The notes beneath the pieces are model-generated. The model was not told the origin of the DNA. It saw only the letters and a program-made list of their open reading frames with translations, and searched no databases. This document shows positions 19,194 to 28,277 of a stretch of DNA of 64,000 bases, piece after piece. Source of the stretch: Mediterranea massiliensis (GTDB lineage: Bacteria; Bacteroidota; Bacteroidia; Bacteroidales; Bacteroidaceae); NCBI GenBank assembly GCA_015060685.1, contig SUXZ01000002.1:62001-126000 (forward strand), read 5' to 3'. A program made the translations under genes and the position numbers. Numbering within the stretch: position 1 is the first letter of the stretch; each line of letters begins with the position of its first letter.

Positions 19194-21043
19194 TGAAAGA
19201 TAGACTACTACTACTGATTAAGAACTATCTGTGCTTTTTGCTGATATTTATTTTGCAAAAGCCGTTGTTTATGGCTTACTATCACTCGCTATACGGCAAG
19301 TATGGCGGTGCAGAATGGCTTAATGTGATGTGGCATGGCTTGCCTTTGGATTTGTCATTGTCAGGATACCTTTCATTATTGCCCGGTATATTGTTGATTC
19401 TATCTGTGTGGATATCCTCTTCTAAATTACGGTGTGTATGGAAAGGCTATTATGTAGTTGTGGCATTGTTGTTGGCGGTAATCTTTGTTGTAGATTTAGG
19501 TTTGTATCAGTATTGGGGATTCCGTTTAGATACTACACCGCTGTTTTACTTCTTCTCTTCGCCTAAGGATGCCTTTGCAAGTGCCAGTATCGGCATGATT
19601 GTAATGGGGGTATTGGCTATGTTGCTAAGCATTGGTTTGCTGATAGTTTTCTTTCACTACTGTTTGTATAAACCATTTTGTGCGCTTAAACTCCCTAAAC
19701 GTCGTATATACCTTTCGGTATTCCTTTTGCTTGCTACAGCATTGATGATAATTCCTATTCGTGGTGGTTTTACGGTATCGACAATGAATACCGGCAAAGT
19801 GTATTATAGTTCCGAATTGGTATTGAATCATGCGGCAACCAATCCGGCATTCAGTTTGATGGAGTCGGCATCCAAACAGACTGATTTTGCTAAGCAATAT
19901 CGTTTTTTAGGTGCAGATGAGGCCAATGATTTGTTTGCCGATATGGTTGATGCTTCGATATCTCTGCCTGATTCGGCTATGGTGTTGAAGGATACACTGT
20001 TTACTTCTCAACGTCCCAATATCCTAATGATTATCCTTGAAAGTTTTTCATCGCATCTGATGCAATCATTAGGAGGGGAAACCAATGTGGCCGTCTCCTT
20101 AGATAGTTTGGCCAATGAAGGTGTGCTGTTTACCAACTTCTATGCAAATTCGTTTAGAACGGATAGGGGATTGATAGCGGTATTGAGTGGCTATCCCGCT
20201 CAGCCTACTACCAGTATCATGAAATATCCTCGGAAAACGCAATCGCTTCCCTCTATATGCAATAGTTTGCGAGGCGAGGGTTATACGGCTAAGTACTACT
20301 ATGGTGGCGATGCAGATTTTACGAATATGCGCTCGTATTTGATGTCATCGGGCTTTGAATCAATTCTTTCCGACCAAGATTTCTCGCTGAACGAAAAAAT
20401 GAGCAAATGGGGTGCGCACGATCACTTGGTGTTTGATAGATTGCTTAACGAACTAAAGAATGAAGATACCTCTGAAGGGAAACTGTATTATCGTGTGTTG
20501 CAAACCTCAAGTAGTCATGAGCCGTTCGAAGTGCCTTACCAACGCTTGGAAAATCCTAAATTGAATGCATTTGCCTATACCGATAGTGTAGTAGGAAATT
20601 TCATCAGTCAATTCAAGAAATTGCCCCAATGGGATAATACGGTGGTGATACTGGTGCCCGATCATTTAGGGGCTTATCCCGACAATCTAAGCAATCTGTC
20701 GCCATCTCGCTATCAGATACCTCTTCTGATGGTTGGAGGTGCCGTAAAAGAGGCGAAAAGAATCGATACATTCGGCTCGCAACACGATTTGGCCGCTACA
20801 CTTTTGGCTCAATTGGGCATAGCACATCAATCGTTTGTATTTAGTAAGAATATGCTTGATGAGCGTTCACCGCATTTTGCATTCTTCACCATCCCCGATG
20901 CGTTTGGGATGGTGACAGAAAATGGTCATTTAGTGTACGATTCTCAAGCCGGACGGGTTGATTCGGAGAATAATGGAAATGGGTATTTGGAAAAAGGTCA
21001 GGCCTACCTTCAAAAACTTTATGATGACTTGGCCGATAGATAA
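19190..21043 (+). CDS. LtaS-like membrane sulfatase-family protein (phosphoglycerol transferase type)
   Basis: About five N-terminal membrane helices (residues 8-180) lead to an extracytoplasmic alkaline-phosphatase/sulfatase domain. Metal-site and catalytic segments are visible: NILMIILESFSSH, the nucleophile region NSFRTDRGLIAVLSGYPAQP, KWGAHDHLVFD and VVILVPDHLGAYP. At 617 residues it fits LTA synthase-related proteins of Bacteroidetes, which probably transfer head groups to surface lipids or glycans rather than make lipoteichoic acid. It overlaps the ModF-like gene by 4 bp and is followed by a PAP2 phosphatase gene, suggesting a joint envelope-lipid role. Confidence 0.85.
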   Translation: MMKDRLLLLIKNYLCFLLIFILQKPLFMAYYHSLYGKYGGAEWLNVMWHGLPLDLSLSGYLSLLPGILLILSVWISSSKLRCVWKGYYVVVALLLAVIFVVDLGLYQYWGFRLDTTPLFYFFSSPKDAFASASIGMIVMGVLAMLLSIGLLIVFFHYCLYKPFCALKLPKRRIYLSVFLLLATALMIIPIRGGFTVSTMNTGKVYYSSELVLNHAATNPAFSLMESASKQTDFAKQYRFLGADEANDLFADMVDASISLPDSAMVLKDTLFTSQRPNILMIILESFSSHLMQSLGGETNVAVSLDSLANEGVLFTNFYANSFRTDRGLIAVLSGYPAQPTTSIMKYPRKTQSLPSICNSLRGEGYTAKYYYGGDADFTNMRSYLMSSGFESILSDQDFSLNEKMSKWGAHDHLVFDRLLNELKNEDTSEGKLYYRVLQTSSSHEPFEVPYQRLENPKLNAFAYTDSVVGNFISQFKKLPQWDNTVVILVPDHLGAYPDNLSNLSPSRYQIPLLMVGGAVKEAKRIDTFGSQHDLAATLLAQLGIAHQSFVFSKNMLDERSPHFAFFTIPDAFGMVTENGHLVYDSQAGRVDSENNGNGYLEKGQAYLQKLYDDLADR

Positions 21044-21069
21044 GTATTTTGATATATAAAGATAAAAAT

Positions 21070-21720
21070 ATGAACGAATTGGATACTACTTTGTTGCTGG
21101 CCATTAACGGATGGCGTTCGGCTTGGGCCGATGAATTTATGTATGCATTCAGTGGAAAGGTGATTTGGATACCCATGTATCTTTCCATTCTGTATGTAAT
21201 TGTTCGTAATTTCCATTGGAAAGTAGCCTTGGGATGTGTTGCCGCAATAGGCTTGACTATACTTTTTGCCGATCAGGTTGGCGCTAGTGTCATTCGCCCG
21301 TATGTTGAGCGCTTGCGTCCATCCAATCTGGATAATCCGGTTTCAGAGTTTGTGCAGATTGTTAATGGTAAACGTGGTGGACGATATGGCTTCCCGTCGT
21401 GTCATGCGGCCAATACGTTTGGGCTGGCATTCTTTATGCTTTACCTGTTTCGTAATCGGTTGCTGACTTGCTTTATGATGCTATGGGCTATTGTAACTTG
21501 TTGGTCAAGAGTATATTTAGGTGTTCACTATCCCGGCGATTTGTTGGCTGGCATGTTAATTGGATTGGTAGGCGCATCGTTGAGCTATTGGTTGTTTTAT
21601 CTCTATCAAAAGCATCTGTCCTATTCACGTCCAAGCACCTATCGCTACTTGTATCTGCCCGTAGTTGTAGGATTGATTACGGTTGCCGGTATGGCTATCA
21701 TGGCACTTGTAACTATTTGA
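21070..21720 (+). CDS. PAP2-family membrane phosphatase
   Basis: Several membrane helices and the three PAP2 signatures: KX6RP-like (RPYVERLRP), PSCHAAN (the usual PSGH glycine is Cys) and SRVYLGVHYPGD. It probably dephosphorylates a lipid phosphate such as undecaprenyl pyrophosphate or phosphatidylglycerophosphate. The start at 21070 (MNELDTTLLLAING) is preferred over 21049. Its stop overlaps the end of the convergent transglycosylase gene by 8 bp. Confidence 0.9.
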   Translation: MNELDTTLLLAINGWRSAWADEFMYAFSGKVIWIPMYLSILYVIVRNFHWKVALGCVAAIGLTILFADQVGASVIRPYVERLRPSNLDNPVSEFVQIVNGKRGGRYGFPSCHAANTFGLAFFMLYLFRNRLLTCFMMLWAIVTCWSRVYLGVHYPGDLLAGMLIGLVGASLSYWLFYLYQKHLSYSRPSTYRYLYLPVVVGLITVAGMAIMALVTI

Positions 21721-23107
21721 TGATTTCTTTGTAGCGTTCGAATCGTTGGGTGATGTCGCGCACAAAGTTATAGGTCTCTATACCACGGAAATAGCCATGC
21801 TTACACACCGAATCGGTGAAGTACTCTTCGTTGCTTTTAAGCAAGATATACGGTTCTACATTGTCTGTCCATACATGTCTGTCCTTGCCATATTTTTCGG
21901 CTAAGGCCATGGCGTCAAGGATGTGGCCGATGCCTGAGTTATAGGATGCCAAGACGAATTTTATCCGCTCTTCTTCGGGGATGTTTGCAAAACTTCGTGC
22001 TGTTCGTCCCAAGTACTTCACGGCGGCTTTTATACTCTCTTCAGGGTTGTGCTCCATGCCTTCGGGCATACCGTTTGCACGGGCGGTAGTTGGCATCAGT
22101 TGCATCAACCCTTTGGCACCTGCCCATGAAACGGCGGTGGAATCAAAGTTCGATTCGGTAAAGGCAAGTGCTGCTAATAATCGCCAATCCCAACCGATTT
22201 CGGGCGCATATTTCTTGAACAGGTCGTCGTAAATGGATATTTTTCCTTCGCTAACAGATAATACCGGCGAGTGGGGGGCTCGTTTGCTTGTTTCAAAGTA
22301 TCGTTTCATGCTGGCGGTATAGGCGGTTCGCTTCAACCCTTTTTGATGCCATTCGTTTGCTTTGGCGGCCAAGTAGGGTTGGTCTTTTCGTACGGCCCAT
22401 GATGCACGTTGGTCGAAACTGATGGGTAAATCGATATTCAGGTTGGGGTAATATGTCTTGTTCAGTCGGGCAATGTCGTTATCGGCTATGGTATAATCGA
22501 TGGCGCCTTGCGACACTTTCGTGATAAGGTCTTCAAGTGAAATACTATCGTTATCAACGAGTTGGATGTCTATTCCTCCTCCCAATTCCTGATTGAGGTT
22601 TTTCAATCGTTCGTGATATTTTCCAGGCTTTACATGTACGGTTTTGCCTATCAAGTCGGTCACATCTTTTAGGATTGGTTGCTTGCCTGTTCGTCTTTGT
22701 ACAACTACTTGGTGTGTGATAACCTCTTCGCCGCAATATAGCAGGCCGTCTTTGCCGTTTTTGGTGATGGGTAGGGTGTAGGCAATCAAATCGCCCTCTC
22801 CATTAAGTAGTTTTTCGACAAGTTCGGTTGGTGTGCGTGCCGTTTCTACCCTTAGCTTTACGCCTAATTCGTCGGCAAATTGTTGACTGAGTTCATATTG
22901 AAATCCCATCTTCTGTCCGCGATAGTCGAAGTAGGTTGTCGAACTATAGAGCGTCAGCACCACCAACTCGCCGCTATCTACAATCTGTTCTAAATCGTGT
23001 AGCGGTATTTGGGGGTGTTGTTGTCCTGGCTTGCAACCCCATGCAATGCTGATGACGATTGCTACCAGGCAGGGGATGATGATATGTCTCAGCCCTTTGC
23101 CGTTCAT
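21713..23107 (-). CDS. mltF: MltF-like membrane-bound lytic transglycosylase
   Basis: Cleaves peptidoglycan in the periplasm. A lipoprotein signal (lipobox IAWGC) is followed by a periplasmic-binding-protein domain of the SBP_bac_3 type (ELVVLTLYSSTTYFDYRGQKMGF) and a C-terminal SLT domain with the catalytic Glu in AALAFTESNFDS and the motifs AKGLMQLMP and VLASYNSGIGH. 464 residues, full length. It overlaps udk at ATGA (23104-23107), so the two are co-translated. Confidence 0.92.
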   Translation of the reverse strand: MNGKGLRHIIIPCLVAIVISIAWGCKPGQQHPQIPLHDLEQIVDSGELVVLTLYSSTTYFDYRGQKMGFQYELSQQFADELGVKLRVETARTPTELVEKLLNGEGDLIAYTLPITKNGKDGLLYCGEEVITHQVVVQRRTGKQPILKDVTDLIGKTVHVKPGKYHERLKNLNQELGGGIDIQLVDNDSISLEDLITKVSQGAIDYTIADNDIARLNKTYYPNLNIDLPISFDQRASWAVRKDQPYLAAKANEWHQKGLKRTAYTASMKRYFETSKRAPHSPVLSVSEGKISIYDDLFKKYAPEIGWDWRLLAALAFTESNFDSTAVSWAGAKGLMQLMPTTARANGMPEGMEHNPEESIKAAVKYLGRTARSFANIPEEERIKFVLASYNSGIGHILDAMALAEKYGKDRHVWTDNVEPYILLKSNEEYFTDSVCKHGYFRGIETYNFVRDITQRFERYKEIIK

Positions 23108-23715
23108 TTGTTCAAGTGTTTTTTGATGTACATGGTAAGGATGTCGATGGCTACTTGGTTGTTGCCTCCTTCGGGGACAATCAGGTCGGCATATCGCTTG
23201 CAGGGCTCAATGAACTGTTGATGCATGGGTTTCAATACGTTGACGTATCTTTTCATTACATCTTCGGCCGTGCGTCCTCGTTCGGCAATATCTCTTCCAA
23301 TAACTCTTATCAGTCGTTCGTCGGCATCGGCATCTACGAATACTTTCAAGTCCATCATGCTTCGAAGTTGTTCGTCACACAAGGCAAGTATGCCTTCGAT
23401 AATCACCACTTCAAGCGGCTCGATGTGAACTGTCTCTTCTTGTCGCGTACAGGTGAGATACGAGTAGATGGGTTGCTCGATGCTTTGTCCGTTCTTCAGC
23501 TTTTCTATATGCTCGGCCAAAAGGCTCCACTCGAAAGCGTCCGGATGGTCGAAGTTGATGTTTTGCCGTTCGTTTACAGGTACATGGCTACTGTCTTTGT
23601 AGTATGAATCTTGCGGTAAAACCACCACTTCGTCTTTGTTTAGGCTCTCGACGATTTTCTTTACTACGGTAGATTTCCCCGAGCCTGTACCTCCTGCTAT
23701 ACCTATAATAATCAT
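23104..23715 (-). CDS. udk: Uridine kinase
   Basis: Phosphorylates uridine and cytidine in pyrimidine salvage. The P-loop IGIAGGTGSGKST lies at the N-terminus, followed by LPQDSYYKD, NFDHPDAFEW and the Udk motif VVIIEGILAL. 203 residues, normal length. First gene of a two-gene operon with the MltF-like gene. No clear promoter was recognised on this strand. Confidence 0.95.
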   Translation of the reverse strand: MIIIGIAGGTGSGKSTVVKKIVESLNKDEVVVLPQDSYYKDSSHVPVNERQNINFDHPDAFEWSLLAEHIEKLKNGQSIEQPIYSYLTCTRQEETVHIEPLEVVIIEGILALCDEQLRSMMDLKVFVDADADERLIRVIGRDIAERGRTAEDVMKRYVNVLKPMHQQFIEPCKRYADLIVPEGGNNQVAIDILTMYIKKHLNK

Positions 23716-23724
23716 ATGCTATGA

Positions 23725-23755
23725 GTTGGTTTTTGAATTATTTGCATTATCTTTG
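23725..23755 (+). promoter_or_regulatory. Promoter of the Dabb-dsbD operon
   Basis: TTGG (23725-23728), a 19-bp spacer, then TATCTTTG (23748-23755), about 50 bp before the ATG at 23806. Confidence 0.65.
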
Positions 23756-23805
23756 CATCTTCTAATCAGCAACAAATATACGAATAATTCATAAAATCAA
23801 GAAAG

Positions 23806-24105
23806 ATGGTAAAGCATATTGTATTATTTAAGTTAAAAGATTCACTTTCAGACGAGCAGAAGTTAAGTGTGATGACCAGTTTCAAGCAAGCTATTGAGGC
23901 TTTGCCCGAGAAGATTTCGGTGATTCGAAGCATTGAAGTAGGGTTGAACATCAATCCTGCCGAGACGTGGAACATTGCCTTGTATAGCGAGTTCGATTCG
24001 TTGGACGATGTGAAGACATATGCTACTCATCCCGACCATGTTGCCGCCGGTGCTTTGCTTGCCGATGCAAAGGAAAGCCGCGCTTGTGTGGATTATGAGT
24101 TTTAA
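23806..24105 (+). CDS. Dabb-family (stress-responsive alpha/beta barrel) protein
   Basis: A 99-residue protein with the Dabb pattern MVKHIVLFKLKD and a C-terminal half with TYATHPDHVAAG and CVDYEF. Members form dimeric ferredoxin-like barrels; cellular roles are mostly unknown. It is followed after 20 bp by dsbD on the same strand. Confidence 0.88.
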   Translation: MVKHIVLFKLKDSLSDEQKLSVMTSFKQAIEALPEKISVIRSIEVGLNINPAETWNIALYSEFDSLDDVKTYATHPDHVAAGALLADAKESRACVDYEF

Positions 24106-24125
24106 TTTTGATGATTGATAAACCG

Positions 24126-26102
24126 ATGAAAAAAATATATTCTTTCCTTTTGCTTTCGTTGCTCACTATAGCAACCATTGCACAGATACAAGATCCTGTT
24201 GTATTCGAAGTGTCGTTTAATAAAATTTCTGACACCGAAGCCGAAATCGTGTTCAACGGACAAATTGATGCCGGATGGCATGTCTATTCAACCGATTTAG
24301 GTGATGGCGGCCCTATCTCGGCAACCTTCCATGTGGACAATATTTCGGGTGCCAAGGTAGAAAAAAATCTTTTCCCTCAAGGGAAAGAAATTTCTGCCTA
24401 CGATAGGATGTTCGATATGCAAGTGCGCTATTTTGAAAATAACGCTAAGTTTGTGCAGAAATTAGTGCTTGAAGGTGGCCCTTATCAGATTGATGGCTAT
24501 CTGGAATATGGCTCTTGTAACGATGAAAATTGTTTACCTCCAACCCAAGTGGAGTTTAGCTTTAAGGGAGAATCGTCGGCAACTAATGTAGCAAGTGCCA
24601 ACGGACCGGCATCCATAAGCGAAGAGTCTGTATATGCAACCGAGCCGACAGAAACAGAGGCGATAGGAAACGACCTTTGGAAGCCGGTTATCACCGAATT
24701 GCAAAACTTTGGTGTGGAAGAGATGCCTACCGACATTTCGCTTTGGGCCATCTTCATTGCCGGATTCCTTGGCGGGTTGGTGGCCTTGTTCACTCCTTGT
24801 GTATGGCCAATTATTCCGATGACCGTAAGTTTCTTCTTGAAACGCAATAAAAACAATAAGGCTAAGGGCATTCGTGATGCATGGACGTATGGCGCATCCA
24901 TCGTAGTGATTTATGTTACACTGGGCTTGGCCATCACCTTGATATTCGGTGCCAGTGCCTTGAATGCCCTCTCTACCAATGCCATCTTCAACATCCTTTT
25001 CTGCTTGATGTTGGTGGTGTTTGCCGCCTCGTTCTTCGGAGCCTTCGAACTGACATTACCCTCCAAGTGGAGCAATGCCGTAGATAGCAAGGCCGAGGCA
25101 ACCACCGGTTTGATTAGCATCTTCTTGATGGCCTTTACGTTGGCTTTGGTATCCTTCTCGTGCACAGGCCCTATCATCGGTTTCTTGTTGGTAGAATTAG
25201 GTACCTCGGGCAGCATCCTTGCACCAACCATCGGTATGTTGGGCTTTGCCATTGCCCTGGCTTTGCCGTTCACTCTCTTTGCGCTCTTCCCCACATGGCT
25301 GAAGCAGATGCCCAAGTCGGGTGGTTGGATGAATGTAGTGAAGGTGACGCTGGGCTTCATCGAGCTGGCTTTTGCCTTGAAATTCCTTTCTGTGGCCGAT
25401 TTGGCCTACGGATGGCGCATACTTGACCGCGAAACATTCCTTGCCATCTGGATAGTATTGTTTGCCTTGTTGGGCCTCTACCTGCTTGGTAAGATTAAGT
25501 TTACCCACGACGACGATGATACAAAAATAGGTGTGCCTCGCTTCTTCTTGGCTTTGGCATCGCTTTCGTTTGCTGTTTACATGGTGCCCGGCCTTTGGGG
25601 TGCCCCATTGAAGGCTGTCAGCGCATTTGCTCCGCCTATGTACACACAAGACTTCAATCTTTACACCAAAGAGGTGCATGCCAAGTTCGACGATTACGAT
25701 TTGGGTATGGAGTATGCCCGCAAGAATGGTAAGCCCGTCATGCTGGATTTTACCGGATACGGATGCGTAAATTGCCGTAAGATGGAGTTGGCCGTTTGGA
25801 CAGATGAGAAGGTGAGCGACTTGATCGAAAACGACTATGTACTTATCACGCTGTTTGTGGACGACAAGACACCGCTTCCCGAACACGTTAAGGTGATGGA
25901 TAACGGCAAAGAACGCACCTTGCGCACCGTGGGCGATAAGTGGAGCTACTTGCAACGCGTTAAATTCGGAGCCAATGCACAACCGTTCTATGTGCTTATA
26001 GACAACGACGGAAATCCGTTGAACAAGTCGTATTCGTTCGATGAAGACGTGGACAAATATGTGGATTTCCTGGAAACAGGCTTGAAGAATTATAAGAAGT
26101 AA
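24126..26102 (+). CDS. dsbD: Thiol:disulfide interchange protein DsbD
   Basis: Carries electrons from cytoplasmic thioredoxin across the inner membrane to periplasmic oxidised proteins. The start at 24126 gives a signal peptide (MKKIYSFLLLSLLTIATIA). The N-terminal alpha domain has a cysteine pair in YGSCNDENCLP. About eight membrane helices follow, with the redox cysteines in FTPCVWPIIPM and FSCTGPIIG. The C-terminal thioredoxin domain has GYGCVNCRK (Cys547 and Cys550). Full length at about 658 residues. Confidence 0.94.
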   Translation: MKKIYSFLLLSLLTIATIAQIQDPVVFEVSFNKISDTEAEIVFNGQIDAGWHVYSTDLGDGGPISATFHVDNISGAKVEKNLFPQGKEISAYDRMFDMQVRYFENNAKFVQKLVLEGGPYQIDGYLEYGSCNDENCLPPTQVEFSFKGESSATNVASANGPASISEESVYATEPTETEAIGNDLWKPVITELQNFGVEEMPTDISLWAIFIAGFLGGLVALFTPCVWPIIPMTVSFFLKRNKNNKAKGIRDAWTYGASIVVIYVTLGLAITLIFGASALNALSTNAIFNILFCLMLVVFAASFFGAFELTLPSKWSNAVDSKAEATTGLISIFLMAFTLALVSFSCTGPIIGFLLVELGTSGSILAPTIGMLGFAIALALPFTLFALFPTWLKQMPKSGGWMNVVKVTLGFIELAFALKFLSVADLAYGWRILDRETFLAIWIVLFALLGLYLLGKIKFTHDDDDTKIGVPRFFLALASLSFAVYMVPGLWGAPLKAVSAFAPPMYTQDFNLYTKEVHAKFDDYDLGMEYARKNGKPVMLDFTGYGCVNCRKMELAVWTDEKVSDLIENDYVLITLFVDDKTPLPEHVKVMDNGKERTLRTVGDKWSYLQRVKFGANAQPFYVLIDNDGNPLNKSYSFDEDVDKYVDFLETGLKNYKK

Positions 26103-26114
26103 GGGTAAGCAGGA

Positions 26115-26606
26115 ATGAAAAAGATAATCAATCCTTGGAAAGATGTAGAGGGATATAACTGCTTTGGATGTGCACCCCACAACGAAGCCGGTGTGAAGAT
26201 GGAGTTCTACGAAGACGGAGACGAAATAGTCAGCATCTGGCAACCACGCCCCGAGTATCAAGGATGGCTCAATACACTTCACGGAGGCATTCAAGCAGTG
26301 CTGCTCGATGAGATTTGTGCGTGGGTCATCTTGCGCAAGCTACAAACTACCGGGGTGACTTCGAAGATGGAAACGCGCTATCGCAAATCCATTTCTACCC
26401 TCGATGAGCGCCTTGTGTTGCGTGCATCTATCCAAGAGCATCGGCGCAACCTCGTATTGGTATCGGCACAAATATACAATGCCGCCGGCGAACTTTGCAC
26501 CGAGGCCCTTTGCACATACTTTACGTTCCCCAAGGAAAAGGCATCGCAAGAGATGGCTTTCACCTCGTGCGATGTCGAGCCCGAGGAGGTGACTATCCAA
26601 TACTAA
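26115..26606 (+). CDS. PaaI-type hotdog thioesterase
   Basis: A 163-residue cytosolic hotdog-fold protein. The motif LHGGIQAVLLDEICAW carries the HGG and Asp/Glu typical of PaaI thioesterases, and an N-terminal NCFGCAPHNEAG pair of cysteines is characteristic of a subgroup. Substrate unknown, presumably an acyl-CoA. It starts 12 bp after dsbD. Its 3' end overlaps the convergent FKBP gene by 14 bp. Confidence 0.85.
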   Translation: MKKIINPWKDVEGYNCFGCAPHNEAGVKMEFYEDGDEIVSIWQPRPEYQGWLNTLHGGIQAVLLDEICAWVILRKLQTTGVTSKMETRYRKSISTLDERLVLRASIQEHRRNLVLVSAQIYNAAGELCTEALCTYFTFPKEKASQEMAFTSCDVEPEEVTIQY

Positions 26607-26991
26607 TCAGTTCAATTTCGAAGATTAGCGTTGAGCCACCCGGTATGCCCGGTTGGGAAAATTTGCCATACCCCATCTCTGCCGGTAGGTAAATCTCCCA
26701 TTTGTCGCCGATATGCATCTGTTGCATGGCGATAATCCATCCTTCAATCAAGTCGCATAGTCGGCAAGCCAACGGCACCCCTCCACGGCTGCTATCAAAC
26801 TTTTTACCGTTGATTGTCCATCCTGTGTAATGAGCGGTAATGATACTTCTCACCGTGGGTTGGGCACTCGATTTGTCTCCTTCCTTCAGCACCTTGTAGT
26901 AGATGCCTTTGGCAAGCGGCTTTACACCCGCTTCCTTGCTTTTGTTTTCAAGCCACTCTTTGTTGGCTTTAATGTAATCTTGCTTTGACAT
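26593..26991 (-). CDS. FKBP-type peptidyl-prolyl isomerase
   Basis: A 132-residue protein with an FKBP domain (ITAHYTGWTINGKKFDSSRGG, EGWIIAMQQMHIGDKWEIYLPAEMGYG, STLIFEIELISI). There is a short helical N-terminus and no signal peptide, so it is likely cytosolic. Last of seven closely spaced minus-strand genes, 11 bp after the MscS gene. Confidence 0.92.
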   Translation of the reverse strand: MSKQDYIKANKEWLENKSKEAGVKPLAKGIYYKVLKEGDKSSAQPTVRSIITAHYTGWTINGKKFDSSRGGVPLACRLCDLIEGWIIAMQQMHIGDKWEIYLPAEMGYGKFSQPGIPGGSTLIFEIELISIG

Positions 26992-27002
26992 ATCTTTTTT
27001 GT

Positions 27003-28247
27003 TTATGGTTGTTCCTTAAAGTCATATCCCGTAGGCGATTGGAAAACCCGCAACCCGAATTCGGGGATGATGGCAAGCAGGTGGTCGAACACATCGGCTT
27101 GTAAATCTTCGTATGCTATCCATTCGGTGTTTGCCGAGAAAAAGTATAGCTCGACGGGTAGCCCGTCTTCGGTAGGTTGCAGATGGCGCACAAGCAAGGT
27201 CTGTTCTTGATTGATGCGCGGAAGACTGCGAAGATAGGCCACCAGATAGGCTCGAAACACTCCTAAATTGGTTTGCCTGCGTCCATTCACCAATACCGAA
27301 TTGTCTATGCCCATCTCCTCGTTATAGGCTTCTATTTCGCTTTCAGTCTTCTCTATATAGCTTTTCAGCAGTGTTATTTCCTTAAACTTCTCCAACATCG
27401 GTGGCGTACAAAAACGCACACTGTTCATGTCGATACTGATGCTTCGCTTGATGCGTCGTCCGCCACTTTCTTCCATCCCCCGCCAATTTTGAAACGAGTC
27501 GCTCACCAATGCATAGGGTGGGATGGTGGAGATGGTATTATCCCAATTACGCACTTTTACGGTGTTCAGTGTCACTTCTATCACCACCCCGTCGGCATTG
27601 TATTTCGGTATGGTTATCCAATCGCCCACTTTCAGCATGTTGTTGGCCGAAAGCTGAACGCCGCTCACCACCCCCATGATGCTATCCTTGAACACCAACA
27701 TCAGGATAGCCGCCGAAGCACTGAGTCCGGCCAATAGCGTCAGCGGATTGCGGTTGAACAGAATGGCAATTCCGATAACGACACCCACAAACCACAATGC
27801 CACCTGCATGGTTTGCAACAATCCTTTCAAAGGGCGGTCGCGAAACTTCTCATTCAGGCTATAAAGCGTATAGATGGATTTGAATAGCGAGTTGATGATG
27901 CAAAGGATAGTGATGAGAATGTAAATGTCGGTCAGCTTCATCAGAAACCCCACCAACTTCGTGCTACTATGCGCAAAAACCATCGGGACGAGCGATGAGA
28001 TAATGAATGGTGCAACGATGCGTGCAATGTTGCTCAGCAACCGGTTGTCAAGCAGTACATTATACCATTTTGTCTTCGTGCGCTCTATAATCCTGGCAAC
28101 AACACTCAACAAAAGCCTGCGGAAAATGTAGTCGGCCGTAAAGGCGATTGTCAGTACAATACAAAATGCGATGCATTGATTAAGCAGATTGGCCCAATAG
28201 GGGGATAATCCTAATGTTAGCAAAAGTTGTTTTAGACGGTATAGCAT
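27003..28247 (-). CDS. MscS-family mechanosensitive channel
   Basis: Probably an inner-membrane channel opened by membrane tension during osmotic downshock. About five membrane helices occupy residues 10-180. The MscS pore helix and beta domain follow (LLAGLSASAAILMLVFKDSIMGVVSGVQLSANNMLKVGDW..). A C-terminal domain of about 200 residues makes it resemble YbdG-type proteins. The start at 28247 (MLYRLKQLLL) is chosen over an ATG at 28268. Confidence 0.88.
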   Translation of the reverse strand: MLYRLKQLLLTLGLSPYWANLLNQCIAFCIVLTIAFTADYIFRRLLLSVVARIIERTKTKWYNVLLDNRLLSNIARIVAPFIISSLVPMVFAHSSTKLVGFLMKLTDIYILITILCIINSLFKSIYTLYSLNEKFRDRPLKGLLQTMQVALWFVGVVIGIAILFNRNPLTLLAGLSASAAILMLVFKDSIMGVVSGVQLSANNMLKVGDWITIPKYNADGVVIEVTLNTVKVRNWDNTISTIPPYALVSDSFQNWRGMEESGGRRIKRSISIDMNSVRFCTPPMLEKFKEITLLKSYIEKTESEIEAYNEEMGIDNSVLVNGRRQTNLGVFRAYLVAYLRSLPRINQEQTLLVRHLQPTEDGLPVELYFFSANTEWIAYEDLQADVFDHLLAIIPEFGLRVFQSPTGYDFKEQP

Positions 28248-28277
28248 ATCAATTATAACAATTAACAATATACCTAC

